Assembly (NCBI RefSeq): GCF_035594125.1
Contig: NC_087166.1
Span: 17,012,766-17,076,765 of the forward strand
Direction: 5' to 3'
Source of the DNA: Scylla paramamosain
Lineage: Eukaryota > Arthropoda > Malacostraca > Decapoda > Portunidae
DNA length: 64,000 nucleotides
Part shown: piece by piece, positions 43,131 to 57,757 of the stretch
Position numbering within the stretch: the stretch's first letter is position 1
How the letters are laid out: each line of letters begins with the position of its first letter
Translations under genes and position numbers: made by a program
Notes under the pieces: generated by a model
What the model saw: the letters and a program-made list of their open reading frames with translations, nothing else
Database searches by the model: none
What the model was told of the DNA's origin: nothing

Positions 43131-43517
43131 GCCTCTCTCTTCTACCCCTATTTTCATGCTAACTGCTCTTCTGATCTTGCTAACTACATGCCTCCCCTCC
43201 TCCCGCGGCCTCGCTGCACAAGACTTTCTTCTTTCTCTCACCCCTATTCTGTCCACCTCTCTAACGCAAGAGTTAACCAGTATTCTCAATCATTCATCCC
43301 TTTCTCTGGTAAACTCTGGAACTCCGTGCCTGCTTCTGTATTTCCACCTTCCTATGACTTGAATTCCTTCAAGAGGGAGGTTTCAAGACACTTATTCATC
43401 AATTTTTGACCACTGCTTCGACACTTTTATGGGACTGGCATTTCAGTGGGCATATTTTTTTATTGGATTTTTGTTGCCCTTGGCCATTGTCCTTCCTACA
43501 TATAAAAAAAAAAAAAA
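43131..43517 (+). mobile_element. 5'-truncated LINE fragment
   Basis: Non-satellite DNA that interrupts a monomer after GCAAGCAAAGC and ends in a 15-A tail before the monomer resumes. It matches the 3' end of the larger minus-strand LINE (about 56560-56900) closely, including the 3' untranslated stretch (GGGACTGGCATTTCAGTGGG). It keeps ~19 bp near 43263-43281 (the ARVNQ codons) that are missing from the larger copy. No clear target duplication was found. Confidence 0.88.
43188..43409 (+). pseudogene. LINE ORF2 C-terminal fragment
   Basis: 73 residues ending at the natural stop (KREVSRHLFINF). Contains the Pro/Arg/Cys stretch MPPLLPRPRCTR and SFIPFSGKLWNSVP, typical of the region after the reverse transcriptase in this LINE family. 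No RT or endonuclease is left, so it cannot act on its own. Confidence 0.8.
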
Positions 43518-46500
43518 ACTCATACATGGAAAGGAAACGTTATTTCCAGGAACACAATTTTTGAGTGTTTATTATGTACCAAAACGCTAATGAGGATGGA
43601 AAGAACCCTAACATAACCAAATATGTCTCTTTTCAGTGGTTTTGATCTGCTTACATACCAAAACGCTCAAACTCAAGGAAAACCCTTTATGGAGAAACAG
43701 AATAACATTACCAAAAATATATATTTGGAATGTTTTTTGAGCTTGTTAGGTACAAAAGCGCCAAAATGCATTCAAAGTACCCTATATGGCGTAACAAAAT
43801 ATAATTAACAGACGCGTGTATTATGAGTAGGTTGAATAGCATTCCATTTTTACAAAAAAAAAATGCATTTTGAGTGTTTTCACGTTGTTAGGTACCAAAA
43901 AGTCAAAATGTATGCAAAACAGTTTTATAGAGAAACATTGATATTACTTGAATATTGCCTTTTCAATATTTATCAGCGTTTTATGCACAAAAATATAAAT
44001 GCATGGAACACAATTGGAATATAAAACGATATTACAAAAAAGTTGTCTTGTGAGTATTTTTGATCTTCTTACGTACCATAACGCTAAAACGCACGCAAAA
44101 TACCCTTCATTGGGAAACAGAATGGAGAAACGAAAGAACATGACGAGAAACGTGTATTATTATAGTTTTTGAGTTATTAGGTACCAAAGCACTAAAATAG
44201 ATGAATAACATTCTGTATAGAGAAGGAAATCAATATTACCAAAAAACATGTGTTTTCAATGTATTCCACATTGTTAGGTATCAAATAGCAAAAATGCAAG
44301 CAAAGGAAACGAGAATTCCAGAAACACACCTTTTGAGTGTTCATAAGCGTTCTAGTCACCAAAACGCTAATGATCATGGAAAGAACCGTAGAAAAAACAT
44401 TACCAAAAATATCTCTTTTCAGTGTTTTTTGAGCTGTTTACGTACCAAAACGCTAAAACGCATGGAAAATACTTTTTTTTATGGAGAAAGAGATTACCAT
44501 TACGAAAAATATATATTCGGAGTGTTTTTGAGCTTGTTAGGTACAAAAACTGCTAAATACATTCAAAGTACCCTATATGGTGAAACAAAATGTAATAAAC
44601 AGACTCGTGTATTATGAGTAACAAAACGCTAAAACGGTTGAATAGCGTTCTATATGAAGAAACTGAACATTACAAAAAATGTGTTGTGAGTGATTTTACA
44701 TTGTTAGGTACCAATACACTAAAATGCATGAATAACACTCTATATGGAGAAGCAAATCAACATTACTTACCAAAAAGGTGTATTTTGAGTGTATTCCACA
44801 TTGTTAGGTATCAAATCGCAAAAATGGAAGCAAAGCACCCTATATATGGAAAGGAAACAAGAGTTCCAGAAACACACCTTTTGAGTGTTTATGAACGATC
44901 TAGTCATCAAATCGCTAATGAGCATGGAAAGAACCCTATGTGGGAAAACAAAACATTACCAAAAATGACTTTTCAGTGTTTTTTGAGCTATTCAAGTATC
45001 AAAACGCTAAATCTCAAGAAAAAAAAAACTTTTTATGGAGAAAGAGAATAACATTACCAAATATATATATTTCGAGTGTTTTTGGGCTTGTCATGTACAA
45101 TAGAGGCAAAATGCATTGAAAGTACCCTATATGGTGAAACAAAACGTAATTAACAGACGCGTGTATTATGTGTAAGTAACAAAACGCTAAAACTGCTGAA
45201 TAGCATTCATTCTATATGAAGAAACATTACAAAAAATGTGTTTTGAGTGTTTTCACATTGCTAGGTACCAAAACACTTTTTTAGATAAACTAATTGACAT
45301 TACTTGAAACTTGCCTTTTCAACGTTTCTAAGCGTTTTATGCACAAAACGATAAATGCATGGAAAGCAATTTGGAATATAAAACGAAATTAATAAAAACG
45401 TGTCTTGTGAGTATTTTTGACCTTTTAACGTACCATAACGCTAAAACGCACGCAAAGTACCCTTTATGGGGAAACAGAATAACGTGTTTTTGAACTTCTT
45501 ACGTACAAAAACGGCAAAATGCAAGGAAAATCACCTATATGGGAAATCAGTCTATATTAAAAGACATGTCGTATATTACAAATGTTTCTGAACTACGACG
45601 ATACCAAAACGCTAAAATGCGTGAATATCACTTTCTATAGAGAAACAGAATAATATTGCCAGATACGTCTTCTTTGAATGTTTTTACATTGTTATACACC
45701 AAAACGCCAAAATGTATGTAAAGTACCCTATATAGAGAAACGAAAGGATATGAGAAACGTGTTTTGTGAGTGTTTTTCAGTTTCTTAAGAACGAAAACTC
45801 AAAAATTTACCAATAGCTCTTTATATGGAAGATGTTTTCACAATGTTAAGTGCCAAACTGCCAACATGCAAACTGCCAACATGCAATTATAAATTGACAT
45901 TACCAAAAATGTGTATTTTGAGTGTATTCCGCATTGTTAGGTATCAAAAGGCAAAAATGCAAGCAAAGCACCCTATATATGGAAAGAAAACGAGATTTCC
46001 AGGAACACACCTTTTGAGTGTTTATGATCGTTCTAGTCACCAAAACGGTAATAAGCATGGATAAAACCCTATGTGGGAAAACAATTCTTTACCAAAAATA
46101 TCCCCTTTCAGTTTTTTTTTTTTTTTTTAGCTGTTTACGAACCAAAACGCTAAAACATTAGGAAACCACTTTTTTTTCTTTATGGAGAAACAGAATAATA
46201 TTACGAAAAATATATATTTGGTGTGTTTTTGAGCTTGTTAGTTACAAAAACGGTAAAAATGCATTGAAAATACCCTATATAGTGAAACAAAATGTAATAA
46301 ACAGACGCGGGTATTATGAGTAGGTAACAAAACGCTAAAACGGCTGAATAGCATTACATATAAAGAAACTGAATAACATTACAAAAAATGTGATTTGAAT
46401 ATTTTCTCATTGTTAAGTACCAATACACTAAAATGCATGAATAACACTCTATATGGAGAAGCAAATCAATATTACCAAAAACGTGTATTTTTACTGTATT

Positions 46501-49500
46501 TCACATTGTTAGGTATCAAATCGCAAAAATGCAAGCAAAGCACCCTGTATATGGAAAGGGAACAAGAGTTCCAGAAACACACATTTTCAGTGTTTATAGG
46601 CGTTCTAGTCACCAAAACGCTAATGAGCATGAAAAGAACCCTATGTGGGAAAACAAAACATTACCAAAAATGTCTCTTTTCAGCGTTTGTTCAGCTGTTT
46701 ACGTACCAAAACGCTAAAACTCTAGGATATAACTTATTATGTAGACAGTATAACATTACCAAAAATATATATTTCGAGTGGTTTTAAGCTTGATAGGTAC
46801 ACAACAGGCAAAATGCATTCAAAGTACCCGGTATGGTGAAACTAAACGTAATTAACAGACGCGTGTATTATGTGTAGGTAAGAAAACGCTAAAACTGCTC
46901 ATTAGCATTCTATATGAAGAAACTAAACAACATTACAAAAAATGTGTTTTCAGTGTTTTCACATTGTTAGGTACCAAAACGCCAAAATGTATGCAAAACA
47001 GTTTTATAGCTGATTGACAATTCTTAAAAAAAAAAATGCCTTTTCAGTGTTGCTCAGTGTTTTAGGCACAAAACTATAAATGCATAGAACACAATTAGTA
47101 TATAAAACAAAATTACCAAAAACATGTCTTGTGAGTATTTTTTATCCTACGTTCCATAACGCTAAAACGCACGCAAAATACCATTTATGAGGAAGCAGAA
47201 TAAAATTATCAAAAACGTGCTTAGTGGTTTTGAGCTTCTTATGCATCCATGACATAAAAAGACAGGACAAGAAACGTGTATTATGAATATTTTTCTTAGG
47301 TACCCAAAAGGTAAAACGCATTATATATAGAAAAAAAAAAACTTGCATTTTGAATGTATTTCACATTGTAAGGTGCCATAACGCAAAACTGGATGGAAAG
47401 CACTCTATAAGGAGAAAAATAAATAAATAAATAAATAAATCATATATCCAAAAAGTATCTTTTAAATTGAAATAAGCGTTTTAGACACCAAAACCCTAAA
47501 AAGTAAAGAAAACACCCTATATAAGGAAAAGGAACAACATTACGAAAAACGTGTTTTTGAGTGCTTTTTAGCTACTTACGTACCAAACCACATAACGCTT
47601 GCAAAAACACCCTTTTTTTTCAGATACACAATAACATTAACATAACAAGTATTTTGAACGCGTTTGACCTTGTTACGTATAAAAATGCATGAAAAGTACC
47701 CAATAATCAGAAACGAAAGGACATTACGAGAAGCGTATTAGGAGTGTTTTTGAACTTCTTAGATCCCAAAATTCAAAAGCGCATGAATAGCACTCTATAT
47801 GGAGAAACAGAAGAACATTGTCAAATCGTGTATTTTGACTGTATCTTACATTGTTTGGTACCAAACCATCAAAATGCACGAAAAACACTCTATATAGGGA
47901 ATATTTCGAGAAACATATAATGTGTGTATGTGTATGTTATGCATTAAAAAAAAAAAAAGGAAAGCACCACATAAGAAAAATTAAAACATTAAAAACACGC
48001 ATGATTTCGGTGTTTCTAAGCAACATGCATACCAAAACGCCAAAAGTCATGAAAAACACTTTTTTTGGAGAAACAATAAAATTAACAAAAGTAAGTATTT
48101 TGAGTGTTTTTGATAATCTTACGCAGAAAAAACAACAACTAAATGCACGCAAACTAAGTAAAGTCAAATATATGGGGAAAAAAAAAGACATTCAGAGAAA
48201 AGTATATTTTGAGAGTTTTGATATTCTTAGATACCAAAACGTTAAAACAAATGAATAGAAACTTATATGGAGAAGGGAACGAGATTTTCAAAAAACGTAT
48301 TTTTTTATGTTCATGAGCGTGCTGGCCACGAAAAAGATAAAAAGCATGGAAAGCACCCTATACTTGAAAACTAAACATTACCAAAAACGTCTCGTTTCAG
48401 TATTTTTGAGCTACTCACGTACCATAACGTTAAAACGCATGCAAATAACCTTTTTTTATGGAGGAACAGAATAACACTATCAAGAACAAGTATTGTGATT
48501 GTTTTAAAGATTGTTAAGCAGTAAAACGCCAAAATGTATGCAAAGTACCCTATATAGAGAAACATGTATTTGAGTTTTAGAGCTTATCAGGTACCAAAAT
48601 ACCAAAACTATAGAATAACATTCTATATAGAAAAGCAAATTGGCATTACCAAAAACGTGTATTTTGAGTGTATTCCATATTCTCAGGTACCAAATCGCAA
48701 AAATGCAAACAAAGCACCCTATGTGTGGAACGGAAACGAGATTTCCATGAACACGTCTTCTGAGTGTTTATGAGCGTAATAGGCACGAAAACGCTAATGA
48801 ACATGGAAAGAACCCTATGTGGGAATCCAAAACATTTCCAAAATCTTCTCTTGCCAGTGTTTTTTTTTTTTTTTTACTGAAAACAGAATAACATTACCGA
48901 AAATATATATTTTAAGTGTTTATGAGCTTGTTAGGTACAAAAACACAAAATGCATTCAAAGTACACTATATGGTGAAAAAAAAAAAAAACGTATTGAACA
49001 GACGGGTGTATTATGAGTAGGTAACGAAACGCTAAAACGAGCGAACAGCATTCTACATGAAGAAACTGAACATTCCAAAAAATGTGTTTTGTGTGTTTTT
49101 CACATTATTAGGTACCGAAACGTGAAAATGTATGCAAAACACTTTTTATTATAGAGAAACGAATCGACATTACTCAAATTTCCCTTTTCATTGTTTCTCA
49201 GTGGTTTATTCACAAAACCATAAAAAATGAATGGAAAGCAATTTATATTGGAATAAAACAAAATTACCAAAAATTGTCTTTTCATTAATACTGACCTTCC
49301 TACGTACCATAATGCTAAAACTCACGTAAAATATTCTTTATGGAGAAACAAACATAATAAAACATAATAAAACGTGCATATTCAGTGTTTTTTAAGCTAT
49401 TTACGTACAAAAATCGCCAAAATGCAATCAAACACACCTATATTGGAGACCTAACGATATTACAAGACACGTGTATTACAAGTGTTTCTGAACTACGGTA

Positions 49501-51515
49501 AAAACGTGTGAATAGCAATTTATACAGAGAAACAGAAAAACTGCAAAAAAAAAAAGCTTTTTTGAGTGTTTTTACATTGTTATTTACCAAAACTCCAAAA
49601 TACATGCAAAGCATCCTATACGGAGAAACGAAAATACATTACGAGAAACGTGTTTTGTAAGTGTTTTTGAGCTTCTTAAGTATCAAAACTCTATAGAGAG
49701 CAACAAAACATTACCAAAAACGTTTGTTTTGCATGTTTTTTTTTTTTTTCACAATGGTAGGTAGCAAAGCGCCAAAATGCATGCAAAGCACTCTATATAG
49801 GAAAAAGGAACAACTTGAACAGAAACATGTCTTTTAATTGTAGAGAGAAACAGAACAACCTTACGAAAAACTTGTATTTTGACTGTTTTTCATATTAATA
49901 GGTACCAAAACGTCAAAATGCATTCAAAGCATTCTTTATATGTAAACGAAAAAGCTTTACCAGAAACGTGCATTTTGAGTTTTTTTTTTTTTTTTGTGTT
50001 GTTGTATTAGGCACCATAACGCTAAAAATCATAGAAACTATTTAAAAATCATAGAAACGACTTTTTTATTTTCTTTATATTATTAAGTACCAAAACGCCA
50101 AAATGAATGCAAATTACCTGATATCGGGAAACGAAAGGACATTACGAGAAACGTGTATTATGAGTGCTTTTGAGATTGTTAGGTACCAAAACTCTAAAAT
50201 CGCCTTAGTAGCTTTTATATGAAAAAAATAATAATAATAACACTACGAAAAATGTGTGTATTGATTGTTTGTCGCATTGTTAGGTACCAAAACAACAAAA
50301 TACATTCAAAGCACTTCATATGGTGAAAGGAAACGATATTTGTCAATACATTCCTTCGAAGTGTTTTTTTTTTTTCAGCGGTTACGGACCAAAACCAAAA
50401 ACACATTGAGATCACCCTTTTGGGAATACAGAACATTACCAAAAACGTGTCTTTTGAATTCTTTTGAACTTCTTACGTACTAAATAGCTAAAACGTATCC
50501 AAACATGTTTTATGAAAAATAAATAAATAAATGAATAACATTAGCAAAAATTTGTATTTTATGTATTTTTGAGCCTGCTAGGTGCAAAAACAGAAAAAAA
50601 TGCATATAAATTCCCTATATGGTGAAAAAAAATATTTTACCAGATAAGTGTGTTTTTTTCTAATTCGAAATGATAAAACGTGTGAAACGCACTGTAAATG
50701 AAGGAACAAAACTAAATTATCAAAAACATGTTTTTCGTGTTTTTTTTATTTCCATTGCTAGGTACTGAAACGCCAAAATGCATGTAAAAAACTTTATATG
50801 GTGAAACTAAACGAGTATACCAGAATCCTGCTTTTTCAACATTTTTTTTTTTTTTCAGCGTTTTAGGAACCAAAATGCTTAAATGCAGAGAATGCATTCA
50901 CCCTGTTGGAATAGAAAACAATATTATTAAAAACGTTTTTTGTGTTTTTTGAGATTTTCACGAACGAAAACAAAACACTCTTTATGGAGAAACATAATAA
51001 CTTTACCAAAAACGTGTATTATTAGTGTTTTTGAGCTTGTTACACACATAAACGCCAAAATGCATGCAAAAATACTCAATATGGAAAAAATAAATGATAT
51101 TACAAGAAATGTTTCTTAGGTATCAAAATGCTAAAACGAATGATCAGCACTTTATATGGAGAAAAAGAACATTACCAAAAAACATATCTTTTTTTTTTTT
51201 TCATTGCTAAGTACCAAAACGCCAAAATGCATGCAAAGCACCTTCTATGGGGAAACGAATTACGAGAAACGTGTTTTGTGAGTGCTTTTGACCTTTTTAG
51301 GCAGCAAAACTGTAAAACGCGTGAAATGCACCATATATGGAAAAACAGAGCAATATTACCAAAAACGTTTATTTTTAGTGTTTATCATATAGTTAGGTAC
51401 AAAAACACCAAAAATGCACGCAAAGCTCTCTATAATGGAAAAGGAAACGTCATAACCAGAAACGTATCTTTTAAATGTTTTTGTTTGTGTTAGTTCCCAA
51501 AACTGTGAAAATCTT

Positions 51516-51518
<3 letters not shown>
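43518..51518 (-). repeat. Satellite array, minus orientation, with 0.55- and 1.1-kb units
   Basis: Unit markers (CAGACGCGTGTATTATG and relatives) lie near 43804, 44594, 45148, 46298, 46849 and 48990. Spacings of 554 and 551 bp alternate with about 1150 bp, so six-monomer and twelve-monomer units are mixed. Small local duplications are present, e.g. ACTGCCAACATGCAA repeated near 45858-45888. The stretch 47245-49968 is the left arm of a second inverted duplication. No gene seen. Confidence 0.85.
47245..49968 (+). repeat. Left arm of the second inverted duplication
   Basis: The reverse complement of 51890-55163 apart from a ~535-bp tandem duplication present only in the right arm. Identity is very high: 64-residue conceptual translations at 48371-48565 and 53291-53485 are identical. 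Boundaries: ATGCATCCATGAC near 47245 outside and the monomer near 49968 inside. Includes an (AAAT)n run near 47418-47440 matched by (TTTA)n near 54960-54985. Confidence 0.88.

Positions 51519-51610
<92 letters not shown>
51519..51610. repeat. (TA)n microsatellite, ~92 bp
   Basis: A pure TA array in the spacer between the arms of the second inverted duplication. Minus-oriented satellite on both sides. Confidence 0.95.
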
Positions 51611-51613
<3 letters not shown>

Positions 51614-51822
51614 GAGCACACTATAAGTAGAAATAAAAGAATATCACTAAAAGAGTGTATTTTGAATGTTTTCACATTGTCTGGTACTAAAACGCCTAAT
51701 GCATGCAAAGCACTTTATATGGGGAAAAGAAATGACATTATCAGAAAGGTGCCTTTTGTGTGATTTTTTTTTTTTTATAGTATTTGCCACCAAAATGTTA
51801 TAAACCTTGGAAAGCAACCTAA
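51611..51822 (-). repeat. Satellite array, minus orientation, up to an orientation switch
   Basis: About two monomers. The orientation changes between TTGGAAAGCAACC and ACATGTCTTTCGTTG (about 51810-51835). Confidence 0.8.
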
Positions 51823-51889
51823 AATGCTAAAAATACATGTCTTTCGTTGTTATTCTTTTCTCGGTGCTATTTATGCGTTTTAGCATTTT

Positions 51890-54800
51890 GGCCTTTTGGT
51901 AATGCCTTTTCGTTTACATATAAAGAGTGCTTTGAATGCATTTTGACGTTTTGGTACCTATTAATATGAAAAACAGTCAAAATACAAGTTTTTTCGTAAG
52001 GTTGTTCTGTTTCTCTCTACAATTAAAAGACATGTTTCTGTTCAAGTTGTCCCTTTTTCCCATATAGAGTGCTTTGCATGCATTTTGGCGCTTTGCTACC
52101 TACCATTGTGAAAAAAAAAAACATGCAAAACAAACGTTTTTGGTAATGTTTTGTTGCTCTCTATAGAGTTTTGATACTTAAGAAGCTCAAAAACACTTAC
52201 AAAACACGTTTCTCGTAATGTATTTTCGTTTCTCCGTATAGGGTGCTTTGCATGTATTTTGGAGTTTTGGTAAATAACAATGTAAAAACACTCAAAAAGG
52301 CTTTTTTTTTGCAGTTTTTCTGTTTCTCTGTATAAATTGCTATTCACACGTTTTTACCGTAGTTCAGAAACACTTGTAATACACGTTTCTTGTAATATCG
52401 TTAGGTCTCCAATATAGGTGTGTTTGATTGCATTTTGGCGTTTTTTGTACGTAAATAGCTTAAAAAACACTGAATATGCACGTTTTATTATGTTTTATTA
52501 TGTTTGTTTCTCCATAAAGAATATTTTACGTGAGTTTTAGCATTATGGTACGTAGGAAGGTCAGTATTAATGAAAAGACAATTTTTGATAATTTTGTATT
52601 TATTCCAATATAAATTGGTTTCCATTCATTTTTTATGGTTTTGTGAATAAACCACTGAGAAACAATGAAAAGGGAAATTTGAGTAATGTCGATTCGTTTC
52701 TCTATAATAAAAAGTGTTTTGCATACATTTTCGCGTTTCGGTACCTAATAATGTGAAAAACACACAAAACACATTTTTTGGAATGTTCAGTTTCTTCATG
52801 TAGAATGCTGTTCACTCGTTTTAGCGTTTCGTTACCTACTCATAATACACCCGTCTGTTCAATACGTTTTTTTTTTTTTTTCACCATATAGTGTACTTTG
52901 AATGCATTTTGCGTTTTTGTACCTAACAAGCTCATAAACACTTAAAATATATATTTTCGGTAATGTTATTCTGTTTTCAGTAAAAAAAAAAAAAACACTG
53001 GCAAGAGAAGATTTTGGAAATGTTTTTGGATTCCCACATAGGGTTCTTTCCATGTTCATTAGCGTTTTCGTGCCTATTACGCTCATAAACACTCAGAAGA
53101 CGTGTTCATGGAAATCTCGTTTCCGTTCCACACATAGGGTGCTTTGTTTGCATTTTTGCGATTTGGTACCTGAGAATGTGGAATACACTCAAAATACACG
53201 TTTTTGGTAATGCCAATTTGCTTTTCTATATAGAATGTTATTCTATAGTTTTGGTATTTTGGTACCTGATAAGCTCTAAAACTCAAATACATGTTTCTCT
53301 ATATAGGGTACTTTGCATACATTTTGGCGTTTTACTGCTTAACAATCTTTAAAACAATCACAATACTTGTTCTTGATAGTGTTATTCTGTTCCTCCATAA
53401 AAAAAGGTTATTTGCATGCGTTTTAACGTTATGGTACGTGAGTAGCTCAAAAATACTGAAACGAGACGTTTTTGGTAATGTTTAGTTTTCAAATATAGGG
53501 TGCTTTCCATGCTTTTTAGCTTTTTCGTGGCCAGCACGCTCATGAACATAAAAAATACGTTTTTGAAAATCTCGTTCCCTTCTCCATATAAGTTTCTATT
53601 AATTTGTTTTAGCGTTTTGGTACCTAAGAATATCAAAACTCTCAAAATATACTTTTCTCTGAATGTCTTTTTGTTTCCCCATATATTTGACTTTACTTAG
53701 TTTGCGTGCATTTAGTTGTTGTTTTTTTTTTTTGCGTAAGATTATCAAAAACACTCAAAATACTTACTTTTGTTAATTTTATTGTTTCTCCAAAAAAAGT
53801 GTTTTTCATGACTTTTGGCGTTTTGGTATGCATGTTGCTTAGAAACACCGAAATCATGCGTGTTTTTAATGTTTTAATTTTTCTTATGTGGTGCTTTCCT
53901 TTTTTTTTTTTTTTTAATGCATAACATACACATACACACATTATATGTTTCTCGAAATATTCCCTATATAGAGTGTTTTTCGTGCATTTTGATGTTTTGG
54001 TACCAAACAATGTAAGATACAGTCAAAATACACGATTTGACAATGTTCTTCTGTTTCTCCATATAGAGTGCTATTCATGCGCTTTTGAATTTTGGGATCT
54101 AAGAAGTTCAAAAACACTCCTAATACGCTTCTCGTAATGTCCTTTCGTTTCTGATTATTGGGTACTTTTCATGCATTTTTGCATTTTTATACGTAACAAG
54201 GTCAAACGCGTTCAAAATACTTGTTATGTTAATGTTATTGTGTATCTGAAAAAAAGGGTAATGTATTTTCTGCGTAAGATTATCAAAAACACTCAAAATA
54301 CTTACTTTTGTTAATTTTATTGTTTCTCCAAAAAAAGTGTTTTTCATGACTTTTGGCGTTTTGGTATGCATGTTGCTTAGAAACACCGAAATCATGCGTG
54401 TTTTTAATGTTTTAATTTTTCTTATGTGGTGCTTTCCTTTTTTTTTTTTAATGCATAACATACACATACACACATTATATGTTTCTCGAAATATTCCCTA
54501 TTTAGAGTGTTTTTCGTGCATTTTGATGTTTTGGTACCAAACAATGTAAGATACAGTCAAAATACACGATTTGACAATGTTCTTCTGTTTCTCCATATAG
54601 AGTGCTATTCATGCGCTTTTGAATTTTGGGATCTAAGAAGTTCAAAAACACTCCTAATACGCTTCTCGTAATGTCCTTTCGTTTCTGATTATTGGGTACT
54701 TTTCATGCATTTTTGCATTTTTATACGTAACAAGGTCAAACGCGTTCAAAATACTTGTTATGTTAATGTTATTGTGTATCTGAAAAAAAAGGGTGTTTTT

Positions 54801-55163
54801 GCAAGCGTTATATGGTTTGGTACGTAAGTAGCTAAAAAGCACTCAAAAACACGTTTTTCGTAATGTTGTTCCTTTTCCTTATATAGGGTGTTTTCTTTAC
54901 TTTTTAGGGTTTTGGTGTCTAAAACGCTTATTTCAATTTAAAAGATACTTTTATGGATTTATGATTTATTTATTTATTTATTTATTTTTCTCCTTATAGA
55001 GTGCTTTCCATCCAGTTTTGCGTTATGGCACCTTACAATGTGAAATACATTCAAAATACAAGTTTTTTTTTTCTATATATAATGCGTTTTACCTTTTGGG
55101 TACCTAAGAAAAATATTCATAATACACGTTTCTTGTCCTGTCTTTTTATGTCATGGATGCATT
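51890..55163 (-). repeat. Right arm of the second inverted duplication
   Basis: Reverse complement of 47245-49968. The arms are ~1.9 kb apart. Without the internal tandem duplication this arm would be about 2.74 kb, matching the 2.72 kb left arm. Confidence 0.88.
53734..54793 (+). repeat. Tandem duplication of a ~535-bp satellite segment
   Basis: Two nearly identical head-to-tail copies, about 53734-54258 and 54272-54793, each starting GCGTAAGATTATCAAAAAC and ending TGTGTATCTG plus an A run. Differences seen are a poly(T) length change near 53900/54436 and CTATATAGAG against CTATTTAGAG. The left arm at 47245-49968 has only one copy, so the duplication came after the inverted duplication, or one copy was lost there. 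Confidence 0.9.
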
Positions 55164-55560
55164 TTGGCGTTTTTGTATGTAACAATCTCAAAAACACTTA
55201 AATTACTTGTTTTTTTAGTAATGTAACGTTTCTCCATAATGCTTCCTATTCCTATGTTTTAAGGTTTTGGAGTCTCAAAAACATGTTTCTTTTAGTGTCT
55301 TTTCATTTCCGAGTACTTCCCATGTTTTATAATATTTTTCTCCGTAACAAGGTAAAAAAAAAACGTTTTGGTAGTTATACTGTTTCTCTATAAAGTGTGG
55401 TTTGCGCTTTCGTACGAAATTGCTTAAAAACATTGAAAAAAACGTTTTTGGTAATGTATGGTTTTCCCATATAGGTTATTTCCAATGCTTTTTAGCGTTT
55501 TGGTGCCTAACACGGACATAAACATTTAACAGACACTTTTATTGAAATGTCCTTTTCTTT

Positions 55561-56530
<970 letters not shown>

Positions 56531-56698
56531 TTTTTTTTTATTTATTTATTTTTTATTTATATAGGAAGGACACTGGGCAAGGGCAACAAAAATCCAATAA
56601 AAAAAATATGCCCACTGAAATGCCAGTCCCATAAAAGGGTCAAAGCAGTGGTCAAAAATTGATGAATAAGTGTCTTGAAACTTCCCTCTTGAAGGAAT

Positions 56699-57070
56699 TC
56701 AAGTCATAGGAAGGTAGAAATACAGAAGCAGGCAGGGAGTTCCAGAGTTTACCAGAGAAAGGGATGAATGATTGAGAATAGAGAGGTGGACAGAATAGGG
56801 GTGAGAGAAAGAAGAAAGTCTTGTGCAGCGAGGCCCCGGAAGGAGGGGAGGCATGCAGTTAGCAAGATTAGAAGAGCAGTTAGCATGAAAATAGCGGTAG
56901 AAGACAGTTAGATATGCAACACTGCGGCGGTGAGAGAGAGGCTGAAGACAGTTAGAGGAGAGGAGTTGATGAGACGAAAAGCTTTTGATTCCACCCTGTC
57001 TAGAAGAGTAGTATGAGTGGAATCCCCCCAGACATGTGAAGCATACTCCATACATGGATGGATAAGGCAC
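56699..57070 (-). pseudogene. LINE ORF2 C-terminal region
   Basis: 123 codons with LQPLSHRRSVAYLTVFYRYF and MPPLLPGPRCTR. Relative to the fragment at 43131-43517 it lacks ~19 bp (the ARVNQ codons), which shifts the frame before the natural C-terminus. A G9 run near 57091-57099 also breaks the frame upstream. Confidence 0.78.
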
Positions 57071-57122
57071 TTGTACAGAGTTAGCAGCTGGGGGGGGGGT
57101 GAGAAAAATTGGCGGAGACGTC

Positions 57123-57602
57123 TCAGAAACCTAACTTCATAGAAACTGTTTTAGCTAGAGATGAGAAGTGAAGTTTCCAGTTCAGATTATACGTAAAGGA
57201 CAGACCGAGGATGTTCAGTGTAGAAGAATGGGACAGTTGAGTGTCACTGAAGAAGAGGGGAAGGTTGTGAAGGTTGTGTAGAGTTGATAGATGGAGGAAT
57301 TGAGTTTTTGAGGCATTGAACAATGCCAAGTTTGCTCTGCCCCAATCAGAAATTTTAGAAAGATCAGAAGTCAAGCTTTCTGTGGCTTTCCTGCGTGATA
57401 TTTTTACCTCCTGAAGGGTTGGACGTCTATGAAAAGACGTGGAAAAGTGCAGGGTGGTATCATGAGCGTAGGAGTGGATAGGACAAGAAGTTTGGCTTAG
57501 AAGATCAATAATGAATAATAAGAAGGGAGTGGGTGACAGGACAGAACCCTGAGGAACACCACTTTTGATAGATTTAGGAGAAGAACAGTGACCGTCTACC
57601 AC
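57123..57602 (-). pseudogene. LINE reverse transcriptase, catalytic and thumb part (YADD lost)
   Basis: 159 codons starting within VDGHCSSPKSIKSGVPQGSVLSP, the conserved block before the active site. The active-site box reads SYAHDTTL where Y-x-D-D is expected, so one catalytic Asp is His (a GAT-to-CAT type change). Downstream, ISDWGRANLALFNASKTQF and LNILGLSFTYNLNW match the thumb region of the family. Enzymatically dead. Confidence 0.85.
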
Positions 57603-57757
57603 AGCAGCAATAGAGGTCAGAAAGGAAACTTGAGGTGAAGTTACAGAGAGAAGGATAGAAACCGTAGGAGGGTAGTTTGAAAATCAAAGCTTTGTGCTAG
57701 ACTCTATCAAAAGCTTTTCATATTTCCAAGGCAACAGGAAAAGTTTCACCAAAATCT

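Noticed and set aside
47418..47440. (AAAT)n run as a retroelement tail
   Set aside because: It has satellite on both sides and is simply matched by (TTTA)n in the inverted arm; no element sequence adjoins it.
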